This document shows positions 43,329 through 53,264 of a DNA stretch of 64,000 nt, one piece after another. The notes under the pieces are model-generated. The model was not told the DNA's origin. It searched no databases and was given only the letters and a program-made list of their open reading frames with translations. The first letter of the stretch is position 1. Each line of letters begins with the position of its first letter. The stretch covers positions 1 to 64,000 of the forward strand of contig CBDHHE010000003.1 in NCBI GenBank assembly GCA_965263335.1, in the 5' to 3' direction. The DNA comes from Thermohalobaculum sp965263335. GTDB taxonomy: Bacteria; Pseudomonadota; Alphaproteobacteria; Rhodobacterales; Rhodobacteraceae. The position numbers and the translations under genes are program-made.

Positions 43329-45098
43329 ATGACGTTCCGAACCGACCGGCTCGGTGTGCGCTACGCCCCGATGACGCTCGCGGCGGCTGCAAGCGCTTTC
43401 ATAGCATGTGGTAGCGATGACAGTACAGACCCCATGCCCGACGGCACTGTCGGGATCAATGTTGCCTCCGTATTCCCGGCGGGGACCGAGGTTCGGGATG
43501 CGTACACAGGCGTCACCGCGACAGTGGACGACGATGGCAATGCGTTCTTCGTTCCTGGCCCGGAGTCGGTCGTCCTCATCGAGCGCGCTGCAGACGCGCA
43601 GTCGACGCCGGCCTTCACTTGGGACAACGCGACCGTCTACTTCCTGATGACCGACAGATTTGAGAACGGCGACACGACCAACGACGTCGGCTACCCCGGA
43701 CGCGAGAGCTCGGATACCGGCCGGATTGGGTCCTGGTATGGGGGGGACTTCGTCGGTCTCACCTCTCGGCTCGACCATCTCGTCGACCTCGGCGTGGACG
43801 CAATTTGGCTATCGTTCCCCGTCGAGCAGGTGCACGGTTGGGTCGGCGGCGGTAACGGCGACTTTCAGCACTTCGCCTACCACGGGTACTGGCCGCTCGA
43901 CTTCACGCGGATCGATGCGAATTACGGGACCGAGGCCGAGCTCGAGGCCTTGGTCAATGCTGCCCACAGTCGGGGGTTGCGCGTGATCTTCGACGTTGTC
44001 CTGAACCACGCCGGATACGCGACGATGCAGGACTTGTCGGACTATCTGCCCGATGTGCTCGACGAGCAGTGGGTCGGTTGGACACCCGGCGCGAGTGGAA
44101 GCTGGCACGATTTCAATGATCTCTTCATCAACTTTGGCAGCGCACAGTGGCAGCAGTGGTGGGGGGCGGACTTCATCCGATCGGCGACCTTCAGTAATCA
44201 CATTGTTCCCGGCATGGACGACCGCACTCGAGAGCTCGATTTCTTGCCGGACTTTCGGACAGAGAATACGTCGATCGTCGACGCGCCACCGTTTTTCGCC
44301 AACAAATCGGACACCGGGGTCGAGACCATCGCGGACTTCACGGTGCGTGAGTACCTCGTGAAGTGGGTTACCGATTGGGTCGCTCGCTTTGGCGTGGACG
44401 GCTTTCGTGTCGATACCGCGAAGCACGTCGAATTCGAAACGTGGTCTTTGCTCAAGTCTGAAGCAACCCGCAAGCTTGCTGAATGGAAGGCGACCAACCC
44501 GACGTTGGCCCTTGACGACACGCCGTTTTGGATGACCGGCGAGGTCTTTCCGCACGGTGTCGTCCGGGACGAGTACTTCGATAACGGATTCGACTCGCTC
44601 ATTAACTTCGACTTTCAGCGGGTTGCCGCGAACGTCGCGACGTCGCCCAACGACCTCGACATGCTGTACTCAACGTATGCATCGACCATTAATAGCGACG
44701 CCACGTTTAACGTGCTGACTTACATTTCGTCCCACGATACCGCGCTGCTCATCGAGCGGATCGACGGCGACACCGAGGTCCTGCGAGACGTCGCGACCGC
44801 GTTCATGATGCTCCCGGGCGCCGTTCAGATATTCTACGGTGACGAGACGGCGCGGCGTGCTTGGGGTGATGGAATCAGCGATGACCAGCAGGGCACCCGA
44901 GCGCCGATGAACTGGGATTCGATCGACGCCGAGGTGCTGGCGCACTGGCAAAAGCTAGGGCAGTTCCGCAAGCGTCATCCTGCGATTGGCGCCGGCATGC
45001 ACTCGATGATTTCGGTGGACGATCAGTACGTGTTTAGTCGACAGCTCGGCGACGACGCCGTGGTCGTCGCTGTCTTGGGCGAAAGTAGCGATATGTAG
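43329..45098 (+). CDS. MalS-like lipoprotein alpha-amylase (GH13)
   Basis: 589 residues, lipobox ASAFIAC near residue 27. It cuts alpha-1,4 bonds in maltodextrins. The core matches periplasmic MalS closely: GYWPLDFTRIDANYGTEAE, VVLNHAGYATM, SWHDFNDLFINFG, catalytic Asp in GVDGFRVDTAKHVE near 361, Glu in FWMTGEVFPHG near 403, and Asp in YISSHDTALL near 468, then PGAVQIFYGDE and HWQKLGQFRKRHPAIGAG. It ends soon after VVVAVLGESS, as MalS does. Unlike E. coli MalS it is a lipoprotein and has a short beta domain at residues 40-90. Confidence 0.9.
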   Translation: MTFRTDRLGVRYAPMTLAAAASAFIACGSDDSTDPMPDGTVGINVASVFPAGTEVRDAYTGVTATVDDDGNAFFVPGPESVVLIERAADAQSTPAFTWDNATVYFLMTDRFENGDTTNDVGYPGRESSDTGRIGSWYGGDFVGLTSRLDHLVDLGVDAIWLSFPVEQVHGWVGGGNGDFQHFAYHGYWPLDFTRIDANYGTEAELEALVNAAHSRGLRVIFDVVLNHAGYATMQDLSDYLPDVLDEQWVGWTPGASGSWHDFNDLFINFGSAQWQQWWGADFIRSATFSNHIVPGMDDRTRELDFLPDFRTENTSIVDAPPFFANKSDTGVETIADFTVREYLVKWVTDWVARFGVDGFRVDTAKHVEFETWSLLKSEATRKLAEWKATNPTLALDDTPFWMTGEVFPHGVVRDEYFDNGFDSLINFDFQRVAANVATSPNDLDMLYSTYASTINSDATFNVLTYISSHDTALLIERIDGDTEVLRDVATAFMMLPGAVQIFYGDETARRAWGDGISDDQQGTRAPMNWDSIDAEVLAHWQKLGQFRKRHPAIGAGMHSMISVDDQYVFSRQLGDDAVVVAVLGESSDM

Positions 45099-45266
45099 TC
45101 GTTCGTCCGAATACACCCCCACGAATTGATGGCTATGCCCCGGATCGCGATTACGCAGGTGCAGCAAGAAAGCTTGCGCAGACAGGCTCGACCGAAAGTC
45201 AGAAATTGTCTATTCAGGGGCGCAACTCAGGCGCGCATCCACGCGTCTCGATGAAAGAAACACGCC

Positions 45267-46121
45267 GTGAATACCTTCAAGACGCTCTTCGTTCTCACTC
45301 TCTCTGCTAGCGCAGTCGGCTGCGCTACGGGCAAAGCCGGAGGTGGAGGTTCCGGCGAAATCGTGCTGTCCGACCCATCCGGAGATGACAACGGCCCCGG
45401 CAACTACGTTTATCCGACCGACAAGGTCTACAAGGCGGGCGCGTTCGACCTGCGCCGCCTTCGCGTTTCGCCCTCCGGCGATAAAGTTGAATTCGAGCTC
45501 TCCGTCGGCTCACCCATCGAAGATCCCTGGGACTCGAAGGCGTGGGGCGGCAATGGCTTTTCGGTGCAGATGGCGTTCATTCACATCGATATGGACCACA
45601 CCGAGGGTTCGGGCGAGCTGGCGGGCCTGCCCGGCACCAACGTTCGCTTTAATCCAGCTGAAGCCTGGGACCGGGTCGTAGTCATCAGCCCGCAGGGCCC
45701 GACTCGCGTGAATAGTGAAGTCGACCAAAAGGCGCCGGAGCGTAAGGCCAAGATCGTCGTTCCGAAGATTACCCGCGCGGTCGGAAAGAAGCTTATCGCG
45801 ATCGTCGACGTGGCTGACCTCGGCGGTATGCCCTCCGCGAAGTGGGGCTACCAAGTGCTGATGCAGTCGAACGAAGGCTTTCCGGCCCGTACCGACTTGC
45901 TGACCCGCAAGGTCAATGAGTACGAAGGTCAGCATCGCTTCGGTGGCGGCACCGACTACGACAACGATCCACACGTCATGGACATCTTCGCCGGCGAAGC
46001 GAAGGGCGCTGCGAGCGAAAAGAAGGCGCAGCACGACATCCTCAGCAAGTACAACCGCGAGAACACCGAACCGAAGGCCGAAGACCTCGCCGTCGTCCCG
46101 ATGATCTACCCGGAAAGCTGA
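45267..46121 (+). CDS. Exported glucodextranase-C-like (putative glucan-binding) protein
   Basis: 284 residues with a signal peptide and likely lipobox (LSASAVGC). The mature part resembles the C-terminal module of glucodextranase (PF09985-like): GDDNGPGNYVYPTD, then FDLRRLRVSPSGDKVEFEL, FIHIDMDHTEGSGE, and AKWGYQVLMQSNEGFPAR. The DNGPGxYxYPxD turn is shared with three other proteins of this island. In glucodextranase this module is thought to aid attachment or substrate binding. First gene of the long maltodextrin operon. The next gene starts 26 bases later. Confidence 0.75.
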   Translation: MNTFKTLFVLTLSASAVGCATGKAGGGGSGEIVLSDPSGDDNGPGNYVYPTDKVYKAGAFDLRRLRVSPSGDKVEFELSVGSPIEDPWDSKAWGGNGFSVQMAFIHIDMDHTEGSGELAGLPGTNVRFNPAEAWDRVVVISPQGPTRVNSEVDQKAPERKAKIVVPKITRAVGKKLIAIVDVADLGGMPSAKWGYQVLMQSNEGFPARTDLLTRKVNEYEGQHRFGGGTDYDNDPHVMDIFAGEAKGAASEKKAQHDILSKYNRENTEPKAEDLAVVPMIYPES

Positions 46122-46146
46122 TCTCAGGACTTCGGGAGGGACCAAC

Positions 46147-48123
46147 ATGCTCAGTCGCACGCGCTCAATCGCGGTTCTCGTCGCGATAGCGGTGTTGTCG
46201 ACGGCTCGCCCCGCCGTCGCCGATATCGCCAACTTCGATCTCAACGGGAAGATCTACACGAAGTGGCTCTACAAAAACGACGACAGCCGTGGCTGTCTGT
46301 CACTCTCGAACCCCTTTTGGCCGGACAACATCGGCGGTAGCAACGGCGTTTGTACCGAGTTCGAGCTCAATATTCAGGGGCGCGTCAGCCGATACGTCAC
46401 CGCCGGCGTCCGTATCAAGAGCCGTTTCGGCGCACTGTGGCAGGGCTGGTGGGAAAATGGCGATACACGCTGGGACTTCCCGAACGACGCGTTGTTCTAC
46501 GAGAACACGTCCGGCGAGGCGCTCGGCATGAACCACGCGCAGTACATGAAACTGCGCGGCGCGTTTATCCGGGCGGCTTTGCCGATACCCACGGTGAATT
46601 GGGTGCACATTGGTGCGTCTGACTTCGGAATGTTCAACGAGTGGACGATCGGCAAGATCCGCTACATCGATAGGGACAACGGTAACGGTGTCTTTTTCGA
46701 AGGCGATATCGCCGACGTCGTTCGCTATCACGCCGGCGCCATTGCGCTTCCGAAGCTGTTCGTAGGGCCGCGATGGACAACCGGTCTTCGTAACGCTGAG
46801 CCGCTGGCGGGTTTCTGGGGCGCTGACTGGGGGTACGCGCTGAAGCTCGAAGCCGACCCCATTGAGAACCTTACGGTTCGCGCGATCGGGTCGTACATTC
46901 ACGATTGGGAAGCAGACCGCTTCGACCCTGACCAGACGGGGCCTTCTGACGCATCGCGTGGTACCGACAGAGCGATCGAATGGGCAGAGCGCTTTCGCGC
47001 CATCAATGCGACGCTCGACGCCACGTATTCGCCGCCGGTCTTCGATAACTTAGTCGTTTCCGGACTCTTTGCGTTCTCTTCGAATCGCGCTGATCTCGAT
47101 TACGCCACGAATTCGGTGGAAAACGACCAGGGGTTCTCGCCGGTGATCTTCCTCTTCGACGAGGATGAGGACGGTAATCGGACGTCACGCGCGGCGAACG
47201 ACTTTGCGGGCGTCGCCCGCATCGAGCTGTTCGACCCATTCGATATCGGACTGTCGTTCAAAGCCGAGTACTTCAACATCGGCTCGGAGTTCAACGCACA
47301 CTTCGGTTCCCGTCGTGAAGCGGACGTTTTGCTAACCGACGGCCTGATTACGACCGGCTTTATCTCTGGCGGACAGCTCCCGACGCTCAACTTGGCGAAC
47401 GAGTTCGTCGACTTCGATGAACCTTGGTACGAGTCGATCATCGGCTGGCACGGCGGAACGTTCCTCGCCGAGCTCGCGCTCGGTGGCCTGAATACTAGCG
47501 CTGAGTATACCCTAATTACTTATAACACCAACATGCAGGACCGGGACGTGGACCGTCAGTATCCCGACTTCTTGTATACGGACGGCTTCACCGACGTTCA
47601 GGCGTTCACGGCAGACTTCGACTACCCCAACGTGTTCGACCGAGGCCGCGACCCACGCAGCGTGTACAAGGACTTTCAGGACCGCGTGACGCACTTGGTT
47701 GTATGGAACGGTGAGTACCTGGTGCCTTTCCTGACCGGCATGGTTTTGCGCGGCAAGTTTAAGTGGATCTACGATCAGGACAACCGTAACTTCGAGCGCG
47801 ACGACGACAACTATCGTGGGAATATGTTTCTCGGATTCGGTCAAATCAACTACCAGTGGACGGACGAGCTGAAGACGGGCGTAGCGTACGAGTATCAGTA
47901 CTGGGATGAGGAGAAGCGGTCCGGTTCGCAAGAAGATGGATACTTCGACTATCAGACAACGAAGCACACCGGACGTTTCACCATGGGCTACAACTTTGGC
48001 GGCTTGTCTTTCAACTACTTGCTAGAGTACTTCCATAAGGACCAGGAACGGGACCGACCGGGTACGCCTGACCAGGCCTGGCGCGTGTGGCGCTCGAAGG
48101 CGACGGTCGAAGTAGGCTTTTGA
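46147..48123 (+). CDS. Outer-membrane beta-barrel protein (putative glucan porin)
   Basis: 658 residues with a cleavable signal peptide ending STARPAVADIA. The rest is built of alternating polar/hydrophobic strands rich in Tyr, Trp, Phe and Asp, for example WVHIGASDFGMFNEW, LKTGVAYEYQYWDE and RFTMGYNFGGLSFNYLLEYF. The chain ends in ATVEVGF with a C-terminal Phe, the barrel-assembly signal. No plug or TonB box was seen, so it is not of SusC type. Its place between a glucan-binding protein and lipoproteins suggests passage of maltodextrins across the outer membrane. Its stop overlaps the next ATG (TGATG). Confidence 0.75.
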   Translation: MLSRTRSIAVLVAIAVLSTARPAVADIANFDLNGKIYTKWLYKNDDSRGCLSLSNPFWPDNIGGSNGVCTEFELNIQGRVSRYVTAGVRIKSRFGALWQGWWENGDTRWDFPNDALFYENTSGEALGMNHAQYMKLRGAFIRAALPIPTVNWVHIGASDFGMFNEWTIGKIRYIDRDNGNGVFFEGDIADVVRYHAGAIALPKLFVGPRWTTGLRNAEPLAGFWGADWGYALKLEADPIENLTVRAIGSYIHDWEADRFDPDQTGPSDASRGTDRAIEWAERFRAINATLDATYSPPVFDNLVVSGLFAFSSNRADLDYATNSVENDQGFSPVIFLFDEDEDGNRTSRAANDFAGVARIELFDPFDIGLSFKAEYFNIGSEFNAHFGSRREADVLLTDGLITTGFISGGQLPTLNLANEFVDFDEPWYESIIGWHGGTFLAELALGGLNTSAEYTLITYNTNMQDRDVDRQYPDFLYTDGFTDVQAFTADFDYPNVFDRGRDPRSVYKDFQDRVTHLVVWNGEYLVPFLTGMVLRGKFKWIYDQDNRNFERDDDNYRGNMFLGFGQINYQWTDELKTGVAYEYQYWDEEKRSGSQEDGYFDYQTTKHTGRFTMGYNFGGLSFNYLLEYFHKDQERDRPGTPDQAWRVWRSKATVEVGF

Positions 48124-49646
48124 TGGTGAAGAGCATGAGTTCTCTACGTCGACAATTTCACTTGCATTCGACCGTCGTCGGTCGCCAATCGACCATCGTC
48201 GGTAAGACGTCCGTGCTGCTTATGGCGGCCGTCGGCTGGACGGGTTGCGGGCTAGAAGGACTCGTGTCCAACGGTTCCGGCGACGACTTTTCGCGTCCGG
48301 TCATCTCCCTGTCGGGTGGGGTGGAGTTCAATCTTTTGCCCTCCGGTGACGAGATGGAGGCGGCACCGACGCTCGCGTTCACGGACTCGACGGGTGAAGT
48401 CGTTGAGCCCGTCGCGGACGACCTGTTCGAAGACCGCTATCGGATCGACCTTCCGGTGGGCGTGTATTCCGTCGGCCGTTTAGTGGCGGAACGTAACCAG
48501 GTGAAGCTGGCGCGGTATTTCGGAGATGTGGGTGACGAGTTCGATACGGTCGAAGTGACCGCGGCGGATGTCGATATCGACTCGACGGCGATCGCCATGA
48601 TCATCGACACGTATCTATCGGCCTTCGATACGAACCTGCAGGTGCTGTCGGGAGAGAACGTGCAGGCGACGATCGAGCGGCTTCAAGCCGGATTCGCGAG
48701 CGATACGCCGGCTCGGCGGGTTCGCGATCGCATTGCCGAGTTCTACGCCCTCGCAGACCCTGACGTGGAGCGTGATATTTTCAGGGCGCCAGATTTCGGA
48801 CTCGAATCGGCGCCGGATCCGAACGACCCGAGCGCGGTCGTGCAGCTGCCGGTCGCCAATGAAAGCACCATCAATGTTGTTTGGCTTACCCGGTCCGGCC
48901 CGTCAGGTCTGGACGTGGCGACCACAACGACTGCGTTTGACCAGGACCTTGCCTTGGCGGCCTTTGATAGCCAGCTGGAAGGCTGCTCCGACCCAGACAA
49001 CATCAAGATTGTCTTCGAGGTGAACTTCAACCAAGGGCAGCTGGACCAAAACTGCTCGGCGATCGTTCGCGACAAATGGCTGCGCGGCGTCGGTGACGCG
49101 GGCAAGCGGATGTTCTTTGTCGGCGGCGTACATGAAGACTCGGTTGAACCTACGGATCAAGCCGTTCGAGCCGAGCTCAACGCTCAGCTTGGCAACCGCG
49201 GCAGCTGGACGCCGAACTCAGTGCCGATGTTCGACGACGGAACCAACGGCGACGCGTCAGCCGGCGACAATATCTGGACGGTCACCTTCACGGTCCCGCG
49301 CGGTACGCGCATGGGCTACAAGTTTACTTGGGGCTTCCAAGGAGACTCATGGACGGGCACCGAAGAATGGCCGGGCAACCAGCGGGTCGTGGAAGCGATC
49401 GATGTCAACGGCGATAACTTCGTCCGCCGCCGCGACAACTTTGGCGACGAGTCGACCAATAAGGACCAAATCAACCTGTACGCCAACGGCAGTGGCGCGG
49501 TCACGTGGAACACGGACGCGAACGAGGATGGTTTCCTCGATGCGCGAGAGCTCCCGCTCGACCAAGACAACGACTGCGCGTTTGAAGACTTTGTGACTCC
49601 CTCGTCGGTGGCTCCCGCCACCATCGAGTGCGAAGAGGGCATGTAG
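48123..49646 (+). CDS. Lipoprotein with choice-of-anchor X / glucan-binding-like domain
   Basis: 507 residues from ATG 48123, overlapping the barrel gene stop by one base. The signal ends at AAVGWTGC. A beta domain with LSGGVEFNLLPSGDEMEAA and helical stretches follows. At residues about 340-460 is a domain like those called choice-of-anchor X: DGTNGDASAGDNIWTVTFTV, GYKFTWGFQGDSWTGTEEWP and RVVEAIDVNGDNFVRRRDNF, which also recalls starch-binding CBM folds (aromatic Trp pairs). The C terminus (DANEDGFLDARELPLDQDND) carries a calcium-binding-like Asp loop. Probably captures glucan at the surface beside the barrel. Confidence 0.65.
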   Translation: MVKSMSSLRRQFHLHSTVVGRQSTIVGKTSVLLMAAVGWTGCGLEGLVSNGSGDDFSRPVISLSGGVEFNLLPSGDEMEAAPTLAFTDSTGEVVEPVADDLFEDRYRIDLPVGVYSVGRLVAERNQVKLARYFGDVGDEFDTVEVTAADVDIDSTAIAMIIDTYLSAFDTNLQVLSGENVQATIERLQAGFASDTPARRVRDRIAEFYALADPDVERDIFRAPDFGLESAPDPNDPSAVVQLPVANESTINVVWLTRSGPSGLDVATTTTAFDQDLALAAFDSQLEGCSDPDNIKIVFEVNFNQGQLDQNCSAIVRDKWLRGVGDAGKRMFFVGGVHEDSVEPTDQAVRAELNAQLGNRGSWTPNSVPMFDDGTNGDASAGDNIWTVTFTVPRGTRMGYKFTWGFQGDSWTGTEEWPGNQRVVEAIDVNGDNFVRRRDNFGDESTNKDQINLYANGSGAVTWNTDANEDGFLDARELPLDQDNDCAFEDFVTPSSVAPATIECEEGM

Positions 49647-49704
49647 CCCCAATTTGAGCGCTGGCAGGATGACCAGCAGCACTAACTCCAAGAGAGGAAA
49701 TATC

Positions 49705-50805
49705 ATGTTTCGGAAGCACGGAATCTGGGCGCTCGGAGCCGTTCTCGCGTTTGGCGTCGCTGCCGCTTGTGGCGATGACGACGACGGCGATACGAACCCG
49801 ACGAACAACAACAACACGACGAACAACAACAACACGACGACCAACAACAATAACAACAACACGACGACGTCGGCCTGCGATACAGCGGGGACGCCGTTCG
49901 ACGCGGCCAGCGCAACCGTCTGCTCGGGCTTTGCGGCGATCAACTTCCGCATCGACGACAGTGCGAACAACTTCTTCGAAGCGAGCGACTTTCTCGCGTG
50001 GAAGGGTGAGTTCGGCTACGATCCAGCGACCCGCATCATGCAGGTGCCCAATGCGTGGACCGCGCCGTTCCCCCTCGTGTTTGACGATGGTCCTTGGAAC
50101 GAAGGCGGCCATGAGCCCGCCGGTGCGACCGCGGACGATGGCATCTGGGGCATTACGGGCTTCTTCGACCTGAGCACCTTGACTTCGGCCGACCAGACCT
50201 TTGGCTACGGCGCGATTCGCGGCTCGAACGATGCCGGCGACGACGGTCAGTGGATCTGGAACCGGTTCCGCGCGAACAACGGTTCGTTCACCGTCGGCAC
50301 CGCCGACGATGGCGCGACGATCGATGCCGGCGATAGTGATGCCGATGAGTTCGAAGACTTGGTCATTCCGACCTTCGGGAACATCGACGTTCGCTTCACC
50401 ATCGACGCGGCCGCGATTCAGGCGCTCGATACCGACAGCGACGGCATGGTGAACTTCCCAAGCTGGGATCCCGCCAACGGCATTCGCTTGAAGAGCTCGT
50501 GGATCGATTGGATCGAGGTCCCGATGACCCCGAACGCGGACAACACGCAGTTCACGCTCAACGTGTCGGAGCTCGCGGCTGACACCGCGCTCAAGACCGG
50601 CCTGCTGAGCTCGGGTACGGTTCTGCAGTTCGTCCTCGTTCTCCTCAACGAAGACGGCACGGGCGTTGAGTACAAGGCGGACGGTGAAGCGCGTCCAGAA
50701 GGCATCACCGCTGAAATCAGCGTTGACGGCGGCGCATTCATGCCGGTGACCGTCGAAGTGCTTCAGGGTGCCTTGGGTGGCAACACGGCCATCACTGCGC
50801 CCTGA
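49705..50805 (+). CDS. Surface lipoprotein with Asn/Thr linker
   Basis: 366 residues from ATG 49705 with AGAGGAAA upstream. The lipobox is FGVAAAC. The first 45 mature residues are a low-complexity Asn/Thr linker that would hold the domain away from the membrane. The body is beta-rich: FEASDFLAWKGEFGYDP, FDDGPWNEGGHEPAGATADD, GIWGITGFFDLS, and IRLKSSWIDWIEVPMTPNAD. The DDGIWGIT segment resembles the DNIWTVTF strand of the preceding lipoprotein, so the two may share a domain type. A glucan-binding role is suggested by the operon and Trp-rich strands only. Confidence 0.6.
   Translation: MFRKHGIWALGAVLAFGVAAACGDDDDGDTNPTNNNNTTNNNNTTTNNNNNNTTTSACDTAGTPFDAASATVCSGFAAINFRIDDSANNFFEASDFLAWKGEFGYDPATRIMQVPNAWTAPFPLVFDDGPWNEGGHEPAGATADDGIWGITGFFDLSTLTSADQTFGYGAIRGSNDAGDDGQWIWNRFRANNGSFTVGTADDGATIDAGDSDADEFEDLVIPTFGNIDVRFTIDAAAIQALDTDSDGMVNFPSWDPANGIRLKSSWIDWIEVPMTPNADNTQFTLNVSELAADTALKTGLLSSGTVLQFVLVLLNEDGTGVEYKADGEARPEGITAEISVDGGAFMPVTVEVLQGALGGNTAITAP
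49795..49870 (+). repeat. Asn/Thr low-complexity repeat (AACAAC..ACGACG)
   Basis: Runs of AAC and ACG codons encode NNNNTT-type units within the lipoprotein linker. The run can change length by slippage and keep frame. Confidence 0.8.
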
Positions 50806-50872
50806 TCGATGAATCCTGATGTGGGCGGCTCGCATTCGCGCGGGCCGTCCGCATCTAACCAAAGTTCTCTTT

Positions 50873-52060
50873 ATGTTTTGCATTAGACTTGGTCTTCGCG
50901 TCGGGTTGCTGACCCTCGGGGCAACGTTTGCTTTGTCGCCCCTGTCATCGACGGCACAGACGCGGTCATCGAGTAAAGCGCTGGTCGATTTGGACGACCC
51001 GCGGCACGATGACAAAGGACCAGGCACCTATATTTATCCCAGCGATGCTAACTACCGCCCGGGGCAATTTGACCTGCGCAGGCTTCGCGTTCGACACCAA
51101 GGCAGCGTCGTCATCTTCGAAGTCGAGCTCGATTCCGCCATTCGAAAGCCGAACATCGCGCGGTTCAGTGACGCTTTCGAGCTCACGCTCGAAAACGGCG
51201 TATATGTTCAGAACGTCGATATCTGCATCGACACCACGAAAGGGCAGGGCGAGACCCGAGCCATTCCGGGCCGGCGTGTTCGTTTCAAGCGCGAGGAAGC
51301 GTGGGATGTGTGCATTGTAGCGACTCCGCTGCCGCATCGAGCCCGCTCAGTCATCGACGGGTGGAATGCGAAGGGGCGAGTGCTCATTCCGGCCAACGTA
51401 CGTGCGCAGGACCGTCGCGTGATCATCCGCATACCCGACGTCGAGCTCGGTGGTCCTCCAGACGCCAGCTGGGGTTACCAAGTCCTGATCACGGGCACCC
51501 AATGGCAAAATAGTTTCGATGCCGTGAATCGATTGCTCGGGAACCACGTCGTAAACGTGTACACCATGCCCGTCGCGACCGTTGCGGAGCAGCTCGCCTT
51601 CGGGGGCGGAGAGCTTTCCAACTATCACCCGTGGGTTGTCGACCTCCTGATGCCCCCGACGCAATCTCAGCGTCGTGCACTCAAAGGGTTCAGCGACGAC
51701 CACCGACAATTTGCGACGGTCCCCATGGTCTATCCGGATCCGGCCGCGCATAAAAAGGCGTTGGACGCGGCAGTGCCGGTCGACGCGGTGGTCGAAGCCC
51801 AAGCGGATATGGGCGCCGTCGGTGACTACGTCTATGGAACGATTAAGGACTTCTCTGGCGATCTGGTCGTTTTGGATATCGACCCGTCGTCGGTGGCGGC
51901 CTTTCGGCTGGGCGACGTTCTCGATGAAGAGGGCCAGGTCGTGGCGCGCGTGGTGACAAGTCAACTTTACAAGAGCTTCGTGGTCGCGACTCCGGTCGAC
52001 GGCCGGGAGCGCATTCGGTCGGGCCTCAAGGTTCGGTTTCGAGGAACCTCGGAGAAGTGA
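50873..52060 (+). CDS. Exported glucodextranase-C-like protein, extended
   Basis: 395 residues from ATG 50873 (MFCIRLGLRVGLLTLGATFA), a signal peptide. Residues about 35-290 are the same module as the gene at 45267: HDDKGPGTYIYPSD, GQFDLRRLRVRHQGSVVIFE and ASWGYQVLITGTQ. About 100 extra C-terminal residues (VGDYVYGTIKDFSGDLVVLD, FRLGDVLDEEGQVVARV) form a small beta domain of unknown type. It sits directly before malE, and its TGA overlaps the malE ATG, so translation is coupled. It may hand glucan to the binding protein (inference). Confidence 0.7.
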   Translation: MFCIRLGLRVGLLTLGATFALSPLSSTAQTRSSSKALVDLDDPRHDDKGPGTYIYPSDANYRPGQFDLRRLRVRHQGSVVIFEVELDSAIRKPNIARFSDAFELTLENGVYVQNVDICIDTTKGQGETRAIPGRRVRFKREEAWDVCIVATPLPHRARSVIDGWNAKGRVLIPANVRAQDRRVIIRIPDVELGGPPDASWGYQVLITGTQWQNSFDAVNRLLGNHVVNVYTMPVATVAEQLAFGGGELSNYHPWVVDLLMPPTQSQRRALKGFSDDHRQFATVPMVYPDPAAHKKALDAAVPVDAVVEAQADMGAVGDYVYGTIKDFSGDLVVLDIDPSSVAAFRLGDVLDEEGQVVARVVTSQLYKSFVVATPVDGRERIRSGLKVRFRGTSEK

Positions 52061-53262
52061 TGCGAGTCTTAACCTATTTGTCTTTGCTTGCCTTTATGCT
52101 CGTCGCGGCGCCTGTGCAGGCCGCGACGACCGTCGTTGTCTGGCACGCATATCGCGGTAAGGAACGGGCGGCGCTTGAGAAAGTGGCCAAGACCTACAAT
52201 ACGAAGCAGTCTGAGGTCTCGATCAAGCTCCTGGCCATTCCGTACGATGCCTTCGCCGATAAAATCACTGCGGCCGTTCCGCGTGGCAAAGGACCTGACC
52301 TGTTTATCTTCGCGCAGGACCGGGTGGGTGACTGGGCGGCCAGTGAATTGATTGAGCCTCTCGGATTTTGGGTCGACGATGCGCTGCTCGAGGCGTTTGT
52401 TGATCCGACGTTGTCTGCGCTCGAGTATGACGACGCGCTCTATGGCCTTCCTATCGCCTACAAGATGCTGGCTCTCTTCTACAATAAGAAGCTCGTGAAG
52501 ACGCCGCCCAAGACTACGGCTGAACTCATCAAGATGGCGAAGGCGAACACGAATCCGGGCGAAAAGCGTTTCGGCTTGGTCTACGAGAACGCCAATTTTT
52601 ATCACCACGGGGCTTGGTTACAGGGGTTTGGCGGCCGAGTGTTTGATCGAAAAGGACGGCCAACCCTCGACACCGATGCTGTGGTCAAGTCGATGAAGTT
52701 CGCGCAGAAGTTGGCGCACGCCGAGGGCATCATGCCCGAAGAGGTTGGTTCGACCTTGGTGACGAGTCTCTTTAATAGCGGCAAGGCGGCCTTCGTGATC
52801 AACGGTCCTTGGTTCATGGGCGAGCTCGCGTCGTCGGTCGATTTCGGCGTGGCCGTGCTTCCTACAATCGATGATGCAGATGGTAAGCCGGCCATGCCCT
52901 TTTTGACGTCTGAAGGCATCATCATGAGCGCTAACTCGAAGTCGAAAAAGGCGTCGTTCGAAGTGATGAAGTACCTGACGTCGGTGGACGTCGGCTTGAC
53001 CCTGGCCCTCGAGGGCCGGCTCCCGGTGGCCCGTAAAGAAGTTTACGAAGATGCTCGAGTTGCGAAAGATCCTCAGCTCGCGGTTTTTCGGCAGCAGCTC
53101 AAGAACTCAGTCCCGATGCCCAATACCCCGGCGATGCGCATGGTTTGGTCGCCGGCGACGACGGCGATGAACAAGATCATCAACGGCAAGAAGGACCCGA
53201 AGGCTTCGATGACCAAGGCGCAGTCCGAGGTCAAGGAGCTCGTCAAGGGCGCGCGGAGGTAA
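52060..53262 (+). CDS. malE: Maltose/maltodextrin ABC transporter substrate-binding protein
   Basis: 400 residues from ATG 52060. It has a signal peptide (LLAFMLVAAPVQAA), so it is a free periplasmic protein. It matches family-1 sugar-binding proteins: TVVVWHAYRGKERAALEKVA, GPDLFIFAQDRVGDWAASEL, YGLPIAYKMLALFYNKKLV, FNSGKAAFVINGPWF and MPNTPAMRMVWSPATTAMN. It captures maltodextrin and delivers it to MalFG. Length is normal for MalE. The substrate is inferred from the neighbouring amylases and pullulanase. It is 2 bases from malK. Confidence 0.87.
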   Translation: MRVLTYLSLLAFMLVAAPVQAATTVVVWHAYRGKERAALEKVAKTYNTKQSEVSIKLLAIPYDAFADKITAAVPRGKGPDLFIFAQDRVGDWAASELIEPLGFWVDDALLEAFVDPTLSALEYDDALYGLPIAYKMLALFYNKKLVKTPPKTTAELIKMAKANTNPGEKRFGLVYENANFYHHGAWLQGFGGRVFDRKGRPTLDTDAVVKSMKFAQKLAHAEGIMPEEVGSTLVTSLFNSGKAAFVINGPWFMGELASSVDFGVAVLPTIDDADGKPAMPFLTSEGIIMSANSKSKKASFEVMKYLTSVDVGLTLALEGRLPVARKEVYEDARVAKDPQLAVFRQQLKNSVPMPNTPAMRMVWSPATTAMNKIINGKKDPKASMTKAQSEVKELVKGARR

Positions 53263-53264
53263 CA

